Counted from the stretch's first letter, positions 1 through 5,866 are shown. The stretch is 7,138 bases of DNA from Sutterella sp. (GCA_020025965.1 JAHHRG010000075.1:1-7138), one strand, 5' to 3'. Notes: generated by a model from the letters alone, not told the origin. A program made the numbers and translations.

Positions 1-197
1 CCTTTATGACGGTCCTCATTCTTCAAGACAAACCTGCCGAAGCAACGCGCTTTTTCGAAGCGCACCCCGCACGATGGCTTCCCGCTTTTATCGAACGCAT
101 CCGCGAACATCCCGATGCGCTTCTTTTCCGTGTCATTGCCGACGTCCTCTATGCGGCCCTCGACATTGAAAAAACGCTCCGAGAAGAAAGCCGCTGA
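1..197 (+). CDS. TorD/DmsD-family molybdoenzyme chaperone, C-terminal fragment
   Basis: The reading frame is open to the left edge and ends at a TGA at 195-197, so only the last 60-odd residues are present and the true start lies outside the window. The visible part carries the pattern I associate with the C-terminal helices of TorD-like proteins: an FF-x-x-HPARWLPAF segment followed by a helix with LFRVIADVLYAAL and a charged tail. TorD/DmsD proteins are cytoplasmic all-helical chaperones that bind the Tat signal peptide or the apo-form of DMSO/TMAO reductase and formate dehydrogenase-type enzymes before cofactor loading and export. The partner enzyme would be expected to the left, outside the window. 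The Met at position 6 is probably internal. The assignment rests on a short segment remembered as family-typical, so family is likely but partner is unknown. Confidence 0.6.
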   Translation, partial: FMTVLILQDKPAEATRFFEAHPARWLPAFIERIREHPDALLFRVIADVLYAALDIEKTLREESR

Positions 198-210
198 TTG
201 ACGCCAAGCG

Positions 211-239
211 TATTTTTCCAACGCCAAATCCGCTAAAAT
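211..239 (+). promoter_or_regulatory. Weak candidate promoter for ppsR
   Basis: A TAAAAT hexamer at 234-239 (5 of 6 to the -10 consensus) lies 35 bp before the ppsR start codon. The hexamer 17 bp upstream (TATTTT, 211-216) is a poor -35. A TTGACG at 198-203 is a better -35 by sequence but is 30 bp from the -10, too far to pair with it. No clear Shine-Dalgarno precedes the ATG; the leader is instead U-rich around 252-257. Confidence 0.3.
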
Positions 240-273
240 CTTCCGCACAGTCTTTTTCATTACCAGATTCACC

Positions 274-1122
274 ATGACCGACTCTACGAACAGCGGCAAT
301 CGCCGTCAGGTTTTCATCGTCAGCGACGGCACGGCCATTACCGCCGATACCCTTGCTCGTTCCATCCTGACGCAGTTCCCCGACATCGACTTCCACCAGA
401 CCCGCCTCCCCTTTATCAACACGGTTGACAAGGCTCAAGAAGCGGCTTCGCAGATCAATCAGATGGAAAAGGAAGACGGGGTTCGTCCGATCATCTTCAC
501 GACCTTCGTGGATCCGGACATCATGCGTACCTTTAACGAACACGTGTCCGGTCACATCATCGACCTCTTCCGTAAGTTCGTGGGGCCGCTCGAAACCGAA
601 CTCGGTACGAAGAGCGTACACAGCGTCGGTCAGAGTCACCGTATCGTCGACGACGAACGCTACAACCGCCGTATCGCCGCCATCGACTACACGCTGACTC
701 ACGACGACGGTCAGACCAACCGCGGTCTTGACGAAGCCGACGTTATTCTCGTCGGCGTGTCCCGCTCGGGCAAGACGCCGACGTCGCTTTTCCTCGCCAT
801 GCAGTTTGCCTTGAAGGTCGCCAACTATCCTCTCATTCCGGAAGACTTTGATCGTCATACGCTCCCGGAAGCTCTGCTCCCCCTTCGTCACAAGCTCTTC
901 GGCCTTTCCATTCGTCCCGAACGTCTCTCTGAAATTCGTAACGAACGTCGCCCGAACAGCCGTTACGCAAGCCTTGAAAACTGTCGTGAAGAAATCCAGA
1001 ACGCCGAAAACCTCATGGCTCGCGAAGGCATCCGCTGGCTGAATTCCACGACAAAGTCGATCGAAGAAATTTCTGCAACGATCATTTCCGAATTGGGTCT
1101 TGATAAGCGCCGCGTGTCCTAA
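274..1122 (+). CDS. ppsR: PEP synthetase regulatory protein (ADP-dependent kinase/Pi-dependent pyrophosphorylase)
   Basis: This is a DUF299-family bifunctional enzyme of 282 aa, close to the 277 aa of E. coli PpsR. Family members inactivate phosphoenolpyruvate synthase by ADP-dependent phosphorylation of an active-site-region threonine and reactivate it by phosphate-dependent removal that releases pyrophosphate, switching gluconeogenic flux at pyruvate-to-PEP in the cytoplasm. The N-terminus has the VFIVSDGTAITADTLARSIL signature (residues 13-32). The P-loop GVSRSGKTPTS is at 161-171, followed by LFLAMQFALKVANYPLIPED, which is near-invariant in the family. The segment KLFGLSIRPERLSEIRNERR follows. 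The ATG at 274 puts the first conserved block at the expected distance from the N-terminus. There is no strong ribosome binding site. The target gene ppsA, often next to or divergent from ppsR, is not in this window. Confidence 0.96.
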   Translation: MTDSTNSGNRRQVFIVSDGTAITADTLARSILTQFPDIDFHQTRLPFINTVDKAQEAASQINQMEKEDGVRPIIFTTFVDPDIMRTFNEHVSGHIIDLFRKFVGPLETELGTKSVHSVGQSHRIVDDERYNRRIAAIDYTLTHDDGQTNRGLDEADVILVGVSRSGKTPTSLFLAMQFALKVANYPLIPEDFDRHTLPEALLPLRHKLFGLSIRPERLSEIRNERRPNSRYASLENCREEIQNAENLMAREGIRWLNSTTKSIEEISATIISELGLDKRRVS

Positions 1123-1143
1123 AGTTCACTAGAGCCAGGAACA

Positions 1144-1176
1144 AGAAAGCCGACAACATAACGTTGCCGGCTTTCT
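1144..1176. terminator. Bidirectional terminator between convergent ppsR and truC
   Basis: Two 14-nt arms (1144-1157 and 1163-1176) flank a 5-nt loop. They pair at 13 of 14 positions; the odd position is A-C in plus-strand RNA but a G-U wobble in minus-strand RNA, so the hairpin is more stable for truC transcripts. The U-tracts are weak on both sides (CTTTCTGCTT on plus, CTTTCTTGTT on minus). It sits 21 bp after the ppsR stop and 41 bp after the truC stop, as expected for a shared convergent terminator. Confidence 0.75.
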
Positions 1177-1217
1177 GCTTATTGGCTTCGATAAAAGGCA
1201 CTGATCAGGCCAAGACG

Positions 1218-1997
1218 TCAATCTCGGGGCACCGGCACCCAGTCGCGGGCTGCCGCTTGTTGCGCCGGCTCCAACGCATCGATTTGTGTCAGGACCTTCG
1301 CCATCCTCTCTTCGTAAGGAGCCGAAATGTCCAACACTTCTCCCGTCTTCGGATGACGAAAACGCATGCGATCGCAATGGAGCATCAGACGGTCGACGCC
1401 GAAGTAAGCGGCCAAGGCTCTGTTCAACGGTCCTTTCCCATACGTCGCATCTCCCACGATGGGGTGCGCGAGCCACTTGAGATGACGTCGAATCTGATGC
1501 CGCCGGCCGGTTAGGAGTTCGGCTGATACAAGCCCGAGCCTCGTCGTCTCAAAACTCCCGGTTTTGACGGGCACTTCGCACGCAACAACGGGGGTAAAAA
1601 TCGTCGACGCTTCCTGCGCCTCGACTTTTCGATGCTTTAAATAAGGATCAACAGGCGGTACAAGAGCATGATCGACTCGTACCGGATTCGTGATCCAGCC
1701 GCGTGTCAGAGCCGTATAACGTTTGCCGACGTCCCCCGCCATCAGGCTTTTTCCGAGAAGACTTGCCATTTCCGAATCAAACGCAAAAACGAGCACACCG
1801 GATGTTCCGCGATCCAGCCGATGAACGGGCCAAACGCGGCGTCCCGTCTGGTTTCGTACGCACTGAACGGCAAAGACCGTATCACCGTTGGCAATCTCGG
1901 TGCGGTGAACAAGCATCTGTGCGGGTTTCGAAACCACAACGATGCTTTCGTCCTCGAAAAGGATGTCTAAGGTAGGCGGATTGTCGAGCATATACAT
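1218..1997 (-). CDS. truC: tRNA pseudouridine(65) synthase TruC
   Basis: This RluA/TruC-family enzyme isomerises a uridine, by family knowledge U65 in the acceptor/T-arm region of certain tRNAs. From the start chosen here the protein is 259 aa, against about 260 aa for E. coli TruC. The catalytic motif HRLDRGTSGVL is at residues 59-69, with catalytic Asp at 62 (Asp54 in E. coli). The later TGRRHQIRRHL block and HPIVGDATYGKG, typical of TruC over RluC/RluD, are also present. No S4 domain is seen, as in TruC. The frame stays open to an ATG at 2072, only 3 nt after the M20 stop codon, giving 284 aa. I prefer the ATG at 1997 (or 1991) because the extra 25 residues are encoded by a perfect-looking terminator hairpin plus U-tract and do not resemble family N-termini. 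No Shine-Dalgarno is visible before 1997; the upstream bases are U-rich. Confidence 0.92.
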   Translation of the reverse strand: MYMLDNPPTLDILFEDESIVVVSKPAQMLVHRTEIANGDTVFAVQCVRNQTGRRVWPVHRLDRGTSGVLVFAFDSEMASLLGKSLMAGDVGKRYTALTRGWITNPVRVDHALVPPVDPYLKHRKVEAQEASTIFTPVVACEVPVKTGSFETTRLGLVSAELLTGRRHQIRRHLKWLAHPIVGDATYGKGPLNRALAAYFGVDRLMLHCDRMRFRHPKTGEVLDISAPYEERMAKVLTQIDALEPAQQAAARDWVPVPRD

Positions 1998-2006
1998 CTG
2001 AAAGAG

Positions 2007-2044
2007 AAAAAAATCCCGGAAACGATCAAGAGATCGAATCCGGG
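2007..2044 (-). terminator. Strong intrinsic terminator after the M20 amidohydrolase gene
   Basis: Read on the minus strand, arms at 2032-2044 and 2015-2027 (CCCGGATTCGATC and GATCGTTTCCGGG) pair at 11 of 13 positions, with a 2x2 T-T internal loop and a UCUU tetraloop. An A and then seven uninterrupted T residues (2013-2007) follow directly. It begins about 31 bp after the M20 stop codon and ends 9 bp before the preferred truC start, so transcription of truC from the M20 side would depend on readthrough. Confidence 0.8.
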
Positions 2045-2075
2045 CATTGTAGCGGTTGTCCCGCGCGGCCATGCA

Positions 2076-3179
2076 TTAGCCGAGCAACTTCTTCGCGATT
2101 TCAACGAAAACGTCGACACCCATGTTGAGGTGCTTGCTTTCGAAAGCCATGTTGGCGGCATGAAGCCCCGGCGTAACGCCGACACCCACACCGAAATAAG
2201 CGGCCTTGGCCGAAGGCTTCGCGAGCTTGTAGTAGTGGAAGTCTTCACCGCCGCCACCGCAAGGCTTGGCAAGGTTTTCTTCGCCGACGACCTTCACGAT
2301 GGCATCGGAGACCATCGCCACGAAGTCGTCGTCATATTCGGCGGCCGGGCAGGAAAGCCCCTTTTCAACCGTCGCCTTTGCGCCGTGGGCAAGTGCCGTA
2401 TATTCGACGGCCGCCTCCAACTGGGCAAGATAGCTTTCCATGCCGGCATTCGTCTGCGAACGGCAGTCGAACGTCAATGCGGCCTTGGACGGAATGGAGT
2501 TCGTCGCACCTTCGTCAGCGTGGAACTGCGTGCACTTGGCACTCCAGGATTCGTTCGGATTGAGCCAAATCGCCTGAACGGCCTGCACAATGGCGGCACC
2601 GACATCAATGGCGTTGTGCCCCAAATGCGGACGGGCGGCATGAGCCGAAGCGCCTTCGACCTTCACGAAGCAGGTGCAGGAAGCACCGTGCTTCACGGCC
2701 GGGCACATTTCGCCCAACTTAATGTCCTGAATAGGACGGACGTGAGCGCCGAGCACATAGTCGACGTCGTCCATCACACCGGCCGCCACGAGAGCCTGCG
2801 CGCCTTCGAGCGTTTCTTCCCCCGGTTGGAAAACGAGCTTCAGGGTACCCTTTTTGACAGCCCCCGTCAGACGGCTCGCCGCCGCCAACAAGGTAGCCGT
2901 ATGGCCGTCGTGACCGCAGGCGTGACGGGCACAGGGTTTCCCGTCAATCACAAAGGGGAGCGCATCCATGTCCGCACGGATCATTAGCGTAGGACCCGCT
3001 TCTTCACCTCGGATATAACCAACAACACCGTTGGTGCCGCCGAAGTGAGCGTGCGTTTCAATTCCGAGCGCTTCAAGCTTCGCAACAACGTAGTCGTGCG
3101 TCTTTTCAGTGGCCATGCCGAGTTCCGGCATTTCATGCAATTCATCGCGGAGAGCCGCGGCTTCATAAATCAGTGCCAT
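2076..3179 (-). CDS. M20D-family metallo-amidohydrolase, AmhX-like
   Basis: This 367-aa cytoplasmic (no signal peptide) di-metal hydrolase belongs to the M20D group, whose members cleave N-acyl or amide bonds of amino-acid conjugates (hippurate hydrolase, IAA-amino acid hydrolase, AmhX). The catalytic block RADMDALPF is at 68-76. The expected metal ligands are Cys88 and His90 in HACGHDGH, Glu122 with the neighbouring catalytic Glu121 in FQPGEE, His146 in LGAHVRP, and C-terminal His340 in PGLHAANMAFE. The dimerisation/lid domain spans about 165-275. The stretches AHVRPIQDIKLGE, HAARPHLGHNAIDVGAAIV and DCRSQTNAGME closely recall Bacillus AmhX, so I favour that subgroup, but the substrate cannot be read from sequence. 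A GGAAG lies 11 bp before the ATG. The gene is transcribed away from the amidohydrolase/phosphoribosyltransferase operon and is followed by a strong terminator and truC. All key residues are intact. Confidence 0.92.
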   Translation of the reverse strand: MALIYEAAALRDELHEMPELGMATEKTHDYVVAKLEALGIETHAHFGGTNGVVGYIRGEEAGPTLMIRADMDALPFVIDGKPCARHACGHDGHTATLLAAASRLTGAVKKGTLKLVFQPGEETLEGAQALVAAGVMDDVDYVLGAHVRPIQDIKLGEMCPAVKHGASCTCFVKVEGASAHAARPHLGHNAIDVGAAIVQAVQAIWLNPNESWSAKCTQFHADEGATNSIPSKAALTFDCRSQTNAGMESYLAQLEAAVEYTALAHGAKATVEKGLSCPAAEYDDDFVAMVSDAIVKVVGEENLAKPCGGGGEDFHYYKLAKPSAKAAYFGVGVGVTPGLHAANMAFESKHLNMGVDVFVEIAKKLLG

Positions 3180-3411
3180 AAAAAATTCAACTTCCGTTTC
3201 GAGTCAGACAGATTGATAATGATCGACAAAATGGTTTGTTGCTCATGTTTTCCAATAAGACATCCGCCGATCACCGTTTCCTATCATACATAGTGAATGA
3301 AGGCTTGTGCCCCGTCCGCCACCCGTATTGGTGGAAATCCTCGGTTCGTCGATCTTCGACGGCGACAGTTTTACCATTTGCTTGTAACTAATTATTTCAA
3401 ACGCGTCATCA

Positions 3412-3445
3412 CCAAATTGACATCTATAATATTTCATCAATTTGG
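3412..3445. promoter_or_regulatory. Putative operator dyad over overlapping divergent -10 boxes
   Basis: CCAAATTGA (3412-3420) and its exact reverse complement TCAATTTGG (3437-3445) are separated by 16 bp. The spacer contains a perfect TATAAT on plus (3425-3430), and on minus a TATTAT (3426-3431) with a partial -35 (TTTCGA, 16 bp spacing). The plus -10 has no good -35 at 16-18 bp, which would suit an activator-dependent promoter. A regulator bound to both arms could control both directions. This is inferred from symmetry and position only. Confidence 0.4.
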
Positions 3446-3488
3446 CCTCGAAAACGTAAGTCCGAAAAACGCTGTATGAACGGCTCTT

Positions 3489-3500
3489 TTTGGTACCAAA
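3489..3500. repeat. 12-bp perfect palindrome sharing the operator half-site
   Basis: TTTGGTACCAAA is perfectly self-complementary. Its half, ACCAAAT when read from 3495 to 3501, is identical to 3411-3417 at the left arm of the upstream dyad. It lies 59-70 bp before the amidohydrolase start codon, in the expected 5' leader, so it could be an extra binding site for the same regulator. Confidence 0.35.
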
Positions 3501-3558
3501 TGGCTATTCCCCCCTTTTAAACCTGTTTTCACAATTACCGCGAAGGAGATGTTCGTAA

Positions 3559-4551
3559 ATGTCCACGCCTAACGCCCCCCTGACGATTCGCGACATGATT
3601 GAACCGGCCATTAAGGCTGCCGGTGGCTGGGTCAATACCCATGCCCATGCCGACCGTGCCTACACGCTTTCCCCCGATGTACTGGAAATGCGTCGCACGT
3701 GTACGTTGCAGCAAAAGTGGGATGCTCTCGATGCCCTGAAGCGCAACTCGACGGAAGAAGACTTTTATCGTCGTTTTTCCATGTTCTTTGAAAACCAGAT
3801 CGCCCAGGGCGTGACTGCGCTAGCCACCTTCGTCGACATTGACCCGCAGTCCGAAGACCGCGCCATCAAGGCCGGCCTGCGCGCTCGCGAACATTACCAG
3901 GATCAGTTGACGATTAAGTTCGCCAACCAGACCCTGAAGGGTGTGATTCACCCCGAAGCCCGTAAGTGGTTCGATATCGGTGCCGAAATGGTTGACATCA
4001 TCGGTGCTCTCCCGAAGCGCGACGAACGTGACTACGGTCGCGGTGACGAAGCCTTCGACATCATCCTCGGTACGGCCAAGAAGTACGGCAAGATGGTGCA
4101 CGCTCACGTTGACCAGTTCAACGAAAGCTATGAATACGAAACCGAACAGCTTTGCCAAAAGACGATCGACTTCGGCATGCAGGGCCGTGTGGTTGCCATT
4201 CACGGCATTTCCATCGGCGCCCACTCCGCCGCTTACCGTCAGCGTCTTTACAAGCTGATGAACGAAGCTCAGATGATGATCATCTGCTGCCCGACCGCCT
4301 GGATCGATACACCGCGTTCTGAAATGATCGGCCCGATGCACAACTCCTTGACGCCTGTCGACGAACTCGTCCCGGCCGGCATCACGGTTGCCCTCGGTAC
4401 CGACAACGTCTGCGACGCCATGGTTCCCTGGAACGCCGGTGACATGTGGCATGAAATGACCACGCTCGCCACGGGCTGCCGCTTTGACTATTTTGATGAA
4501 CTTGTGAAGATTGCCACGATCAACGGCCGCAAGGCTATCGGCATTGCTTAA
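3559..4551 (+). CDS. CodA-like amidohydrolase/deaminase, barrel-only form
   Basis: This 330-aa amidohydrolase-superfamily protein resembles cytosine deaminase. Expected metal and catalytic positions are His28 and His30 in NTHAHADRA, His183 in MVHAHVDQFN (with His181 two residues before), His215 in VAIHG, and Asp282 in ALGTDNVCDAMVPWNAGDM. The 215-300 stretch matches the layout of E. coli CodA (SHTTAMHS, then RLFRLL, then GHDDVFDPWYPLG). Two things are odd. The barrel begins almost at the N-terminus and the protein stops just after NGRKAIGIA, so the flanking beta-sandwich segments of CodA (427 aa) are absent. The residue after His-x-Asp is Gln186, where CodA has Glu217, the proton shuttle for deamination. 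It heads an operon with the phosphoribosyltransferase 25 bp downstream. Substrate is unknown; a pyrimidine-like ring or cyclic amide is plausible. A strong AAGGAG supports this start. Confidence 0.85.
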   Translation: MSTPNAPLTIRDMIEPAIKAAGGWVNTHAHADRAYTLSPDVLEMRRTCTLQQKWDALDALKRNSTEEDFYRRFSMFFENQIAQGVTALATFVDIDPQSEDRAIKAGLRAREHYQDQLTIKFANQTLKGVIHPEARKWFDIGAEMVDIIGALPKRDERDYGRGDEAFDIILGTAKKYGKMVHAHVDQFNESYEYETEQLCQKTIDFGMQGRVVAIHGISIGAHSAAYRQRLYKLMNEAQMMIICCPTAWIDTPRSEMIGPMHNSLTPVDELVPAGITVALGTDNVCDAMVPWNAGDMWHEMTTLATGCRFDYFDELVKIATINGRKAIGIA

Positions 4552-4576
4552 TCAGAAGGTAAGAGAGTAAAGAGAA

Positions 4577-5251
4577 ATGTTCAAATCTAGTATTGCTGAA
4601 AACATCCTCGCCGAGCACCTCCTCAACAACGGTGCCGTGTCCTTCATGACGTCTTCCCCGATGCGTCTTCGCTCCGGCCTTATCACGCCGATCTACGTTG
4701 ACAACCGCGTAATCCCGGCTTATCCGGAAGCCTGGCGCGACATCATCGAAACGACCGCCACGAAGATTGCCGAACTCGGTCTCGAATTTGACATCGTCGC
4801 CGGTGTCGAAAGTGCCGGTGTTTCGCACGCCGCCGCTCTCGCTTACCGTCTCAGCAAACCGCACGTCTTCGTGCGTACGGCGGCCAAGACCTACGGCAAC
4901 AAGAGCCGTGTCGAAGGCGGTTCCGTCAAGGGCAAACGCGTTCTCATCATCGAAGACCATATCTCCACGGGTCTCTCGCTTCTTGACGCCGTCGAAGGCA
5001 TCAAGGCCGAAGGCGCTACCGTGACCGACTGCCTCGCCATCACGAGCTTCGGTATCGACGAAACGAAGAAGCTCTTCGAAAAGCAGAACGTCGTCTGCCA
5101 CGAAATGATCGACTTCCGTAAGGTGATCAACAAGGCCATCGATCTGAAGATGGTCACAGAAGAAGAAAAGGAAACCTTGAACGATTGGCTCGCCAATCCC
5201 TGGACCTGGGCTATCCGCCACGGCGTGACCCCGGCCAACAACGAAAACTAA
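4577..5251 (+). CDS. Orotate phosphoribosyltransferase-like (PyrE-like) protein
   Basis: This 224-aa type I phosphoribosyltransferase (E. coli PyrE is 213 aa) transfers the ribose-5-phosphate of PRPP to a nitrogen base. SGLITPIYVDNR at 33-44 corresponds to the OPRT SGR-x-SP-x-Y-x-D-x-R base/PRPP region. The flexible catalytic loop is FVRTAAKTYGNKSRVEGG at 98-115, with Lys and Arg residues retained but not the canonical K-x-x-x-K-x-H-G. The 13-residue PRPP-binding motif VLIIEDHISTGLS is at 122-134, with the Glu-Asp pair intact. The Trp-rich tail NDWLANPWTWAIRHG (202-216) is beyond the ordinary OPRT core and suggests a side branch of the family. Co-operonic placement behind an amidohydrolase suggests salvage of that enzyme's product rather than de novo UMP synthesis. 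It could still be the genome's only PyrE. Purine-rich GTAAGAGAGTAAAGAGAA precedes the ATG. Confidence 0.85.
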   Translation: MFKSSIAENILAEHLLNNGAVSFMTSSPMRLRSGLITPIYVDNRVIPAYPEAWRDIIETTATKIAELGLEFDIVAGVESAGVSHAAALAYRLSKPHVFVRTAAKTYGNKSRVEGGSVKGKRVLIIEDHISTGLSLLDAVEGIKAEGATVTDCLAITSFGIDETKKLFEKQNVVCHEMIDFRKVINKAIDLKMVTEEEKETLNDWLANPWTWAIRHGVTPANNEN

Positions 5252-5283
5252 TTCGTTCGAAGTTTGCTTCGCCCATTGTCTCC

Positions 5284-5315
5284 AAGCCCGCTTTTTCTAA
5301 GAAAGCGGGCTTTTT
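5284..5315 (+). terminator. Intrinsic terminator of the amidohydrolase-PRT operon
   Basis: AAGCCCGCTTT (5284-5294) pairs perfectly with AAAGCGGGCTT (5302-5312) over an 11-bp stem with a 7-nt loop. The T5 run at 5311-5315 overlaps the end of the stem, and further T residues follow. It starts 32 bp after the stop codon. Confidence 0.92.
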
Positions 5316-5496
5316 CTTAGCCCGTATCCAACTGCGTCATAAAATGAGGCAGACACCCTTAGCATTCACGACAGGAGGCTTCACTGTCAAATGAAAAAGG
5401 GCAACCAAGCCTATATCATAAATTGAAGTACCTCCCTATAAGCTAACTCTCAGAAGGAATTTGATTCCTAAAAAAGAGTCGAAATTCATAAAAACC

Positions 5497-5507
5497 GGGA
5501 GAAAATC
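5497..5507 (+). promoter_or_regulatory. Ribosome binding site deciding a GTG start
   Basis: GGGAG at 5497-5501 is followed by a 6-nt spacer and GTG at 5508. It is the best-placed Shine-Dalgarno for this frame, and no ATG alternative precedes it in frame with comparable spacing. Confidence 0.6.
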
Positions 5508-5825
5508 GTGAAAGTCGTCGTTAAAAACGGGCGCTGCGCCGTTCATCGCGGTCAAAACGTTCGTTGGCATCCCATTACGCTACCGCTTGAGGATGTAGTC
5601 AGCGCGCACATCCGCTACGGTTACGTCGCCTGCATAACGAAAAGTGGCCGCTGCCATATTTATTCTCAACAAGGCGAACACATCCACACCTATCATTTCC
5701 ATGACACGCGTTCCGCCGAAGTTACGGGGCCCGATCGCGTCGCCGTTGTACGCACCCGCGGCTGGACCGAAATATACAATTTCAAGGGTTTCCAGTTGGG
5801 TGTCCATTCCCGATGGACTGAATGA
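5508..5825 (+). CDS. Small protein with tandem beta-blade-like repeats, unknown function
   Basis: I do not recognise this 105-aa protein. It starts with GTG behind a good ribosome binding site and ends with TGA at 5823-5825. It has no signal peptide or membrane segment. Its visible feature is an internal duplication. Residues 32-56 and 69-94 share SA, then VA-x5-G-x3-IY-x3-G with identical spacing (SA32, VA40, G47, IY51, G56 against SA69, VA78, G85, IY89, G94). The N-terminus (NGRCAVHRGQ, 7-16) looks like a third, partial copy, matching SGRCHIYSQQG at 46-56. The alternating hydrophobic pattern with Gly turns resembles WD40/Kelch-type propeller blades, but 2.5 units cannot close a propeller alone, so oligomerisation or a truncated ancestor is possible. 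It stands alone between a terminator and a repeat-bearing gap before the lipoprotein genes. It is probably a real gene, given repeat conservation and the ribosome binding site. Confidence 0.65.
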   Translation: MKVVVKNGRCAVHRGQNVRWHPITLPLEDVVSAHIRYGYVACITKSGRCHIYSQQGEHIHTYHFHDTRSAEVTGPDRVAVVRTRGWTEIYNFKGFQLGVHSRWTE

Positions 5826-5866
5826 TTGTTCGTATTGCTTACAGGTCTATGTAAGAAACCTTTAAA

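Larger units (their letters stand above)
3180..3558. promoter_or_regulatory. Divergent intergenic control region
   Basis: This 379-bp AT-richer stretch separates the minus-strand M20 gene from the plus-strand amidohydrolase operon and has no convincing gene. It holds the operator-like dyad at 3412-3445, a 12-bp palindrome at 3489-3500, and two short hairpins (5-bp stem 3319-3334 and 6-bp stem 3347-3361) that would lie in a long M20 leader if its promoter sits in the dyad. It also has a C6T4 pyrimidine tract at 3509-3518 and a strong Shine-Dalgarno AAGGAG at 3543-3548, 10 bp before the ATG at 3559. No regulator gene is present in the window to match to it. Confidence 0.6.

Noticed and set aside
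133..891. 252-codon minus-strand frame over ppsR
   Set aside because: It lies opposite the strongly conserved PpsR P-loop and signature regions. Its translation is rich in Val, Asp, Glu and Arg, as expected of an antisense shadow.
1998..2072. 25-residue N-terminal extension of TruC from ATG 2072
   Set aside because: It is encoded by a terminator hairpin and U-tract and lies outside the length and start position of TruC relatives. It is kept only as an alternative start.
2130..2987. 285-codon plus-strand frame opposite the M20 gene
   Set aside because: The M20 frame has all metal ligands and family motifs. The opposite frame has none and no ribosome binding site.
3417..3422. Perfect TTGACA as a plus-strand -35 box
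   Set aside because: No -10-like hexamer lies 15-19 bp downstream, and the TATAAT is only 2 bp away, so the two cannot form one promoter. TTGA is better explained as part of the dyad arm.
3476..3520. 14-codon leader peptide (MNGSFWYQMAIPPF) before the amidohydrolase operon
   Set aside because: It has no Shine-Dalgarno, no run of a single regulatory codon and no terminator hairpin after it, so an attenuator is not supported.
3820..4452. 210-codon minus-strand frame inside the amidohydrolase gene
   Set aside because: It is antisense to conserved catalytic motifs and shows no domain or start signal.
4535..5221. 228-codon minus-strand frame over the phosphoribosyltransferase
   Set aside because: The sense strand carries the intact PRPP-binding motif. 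The antisense product has no family pattern.
5455..5469. Hairpin AGGAAT-TTG-ATTCCT before the 105-aa gene
   Set aside because: It has a six-bp stem followed by A residues on plus and no T-run on minus, so it is not a terminator and too small to call a regulatory element.
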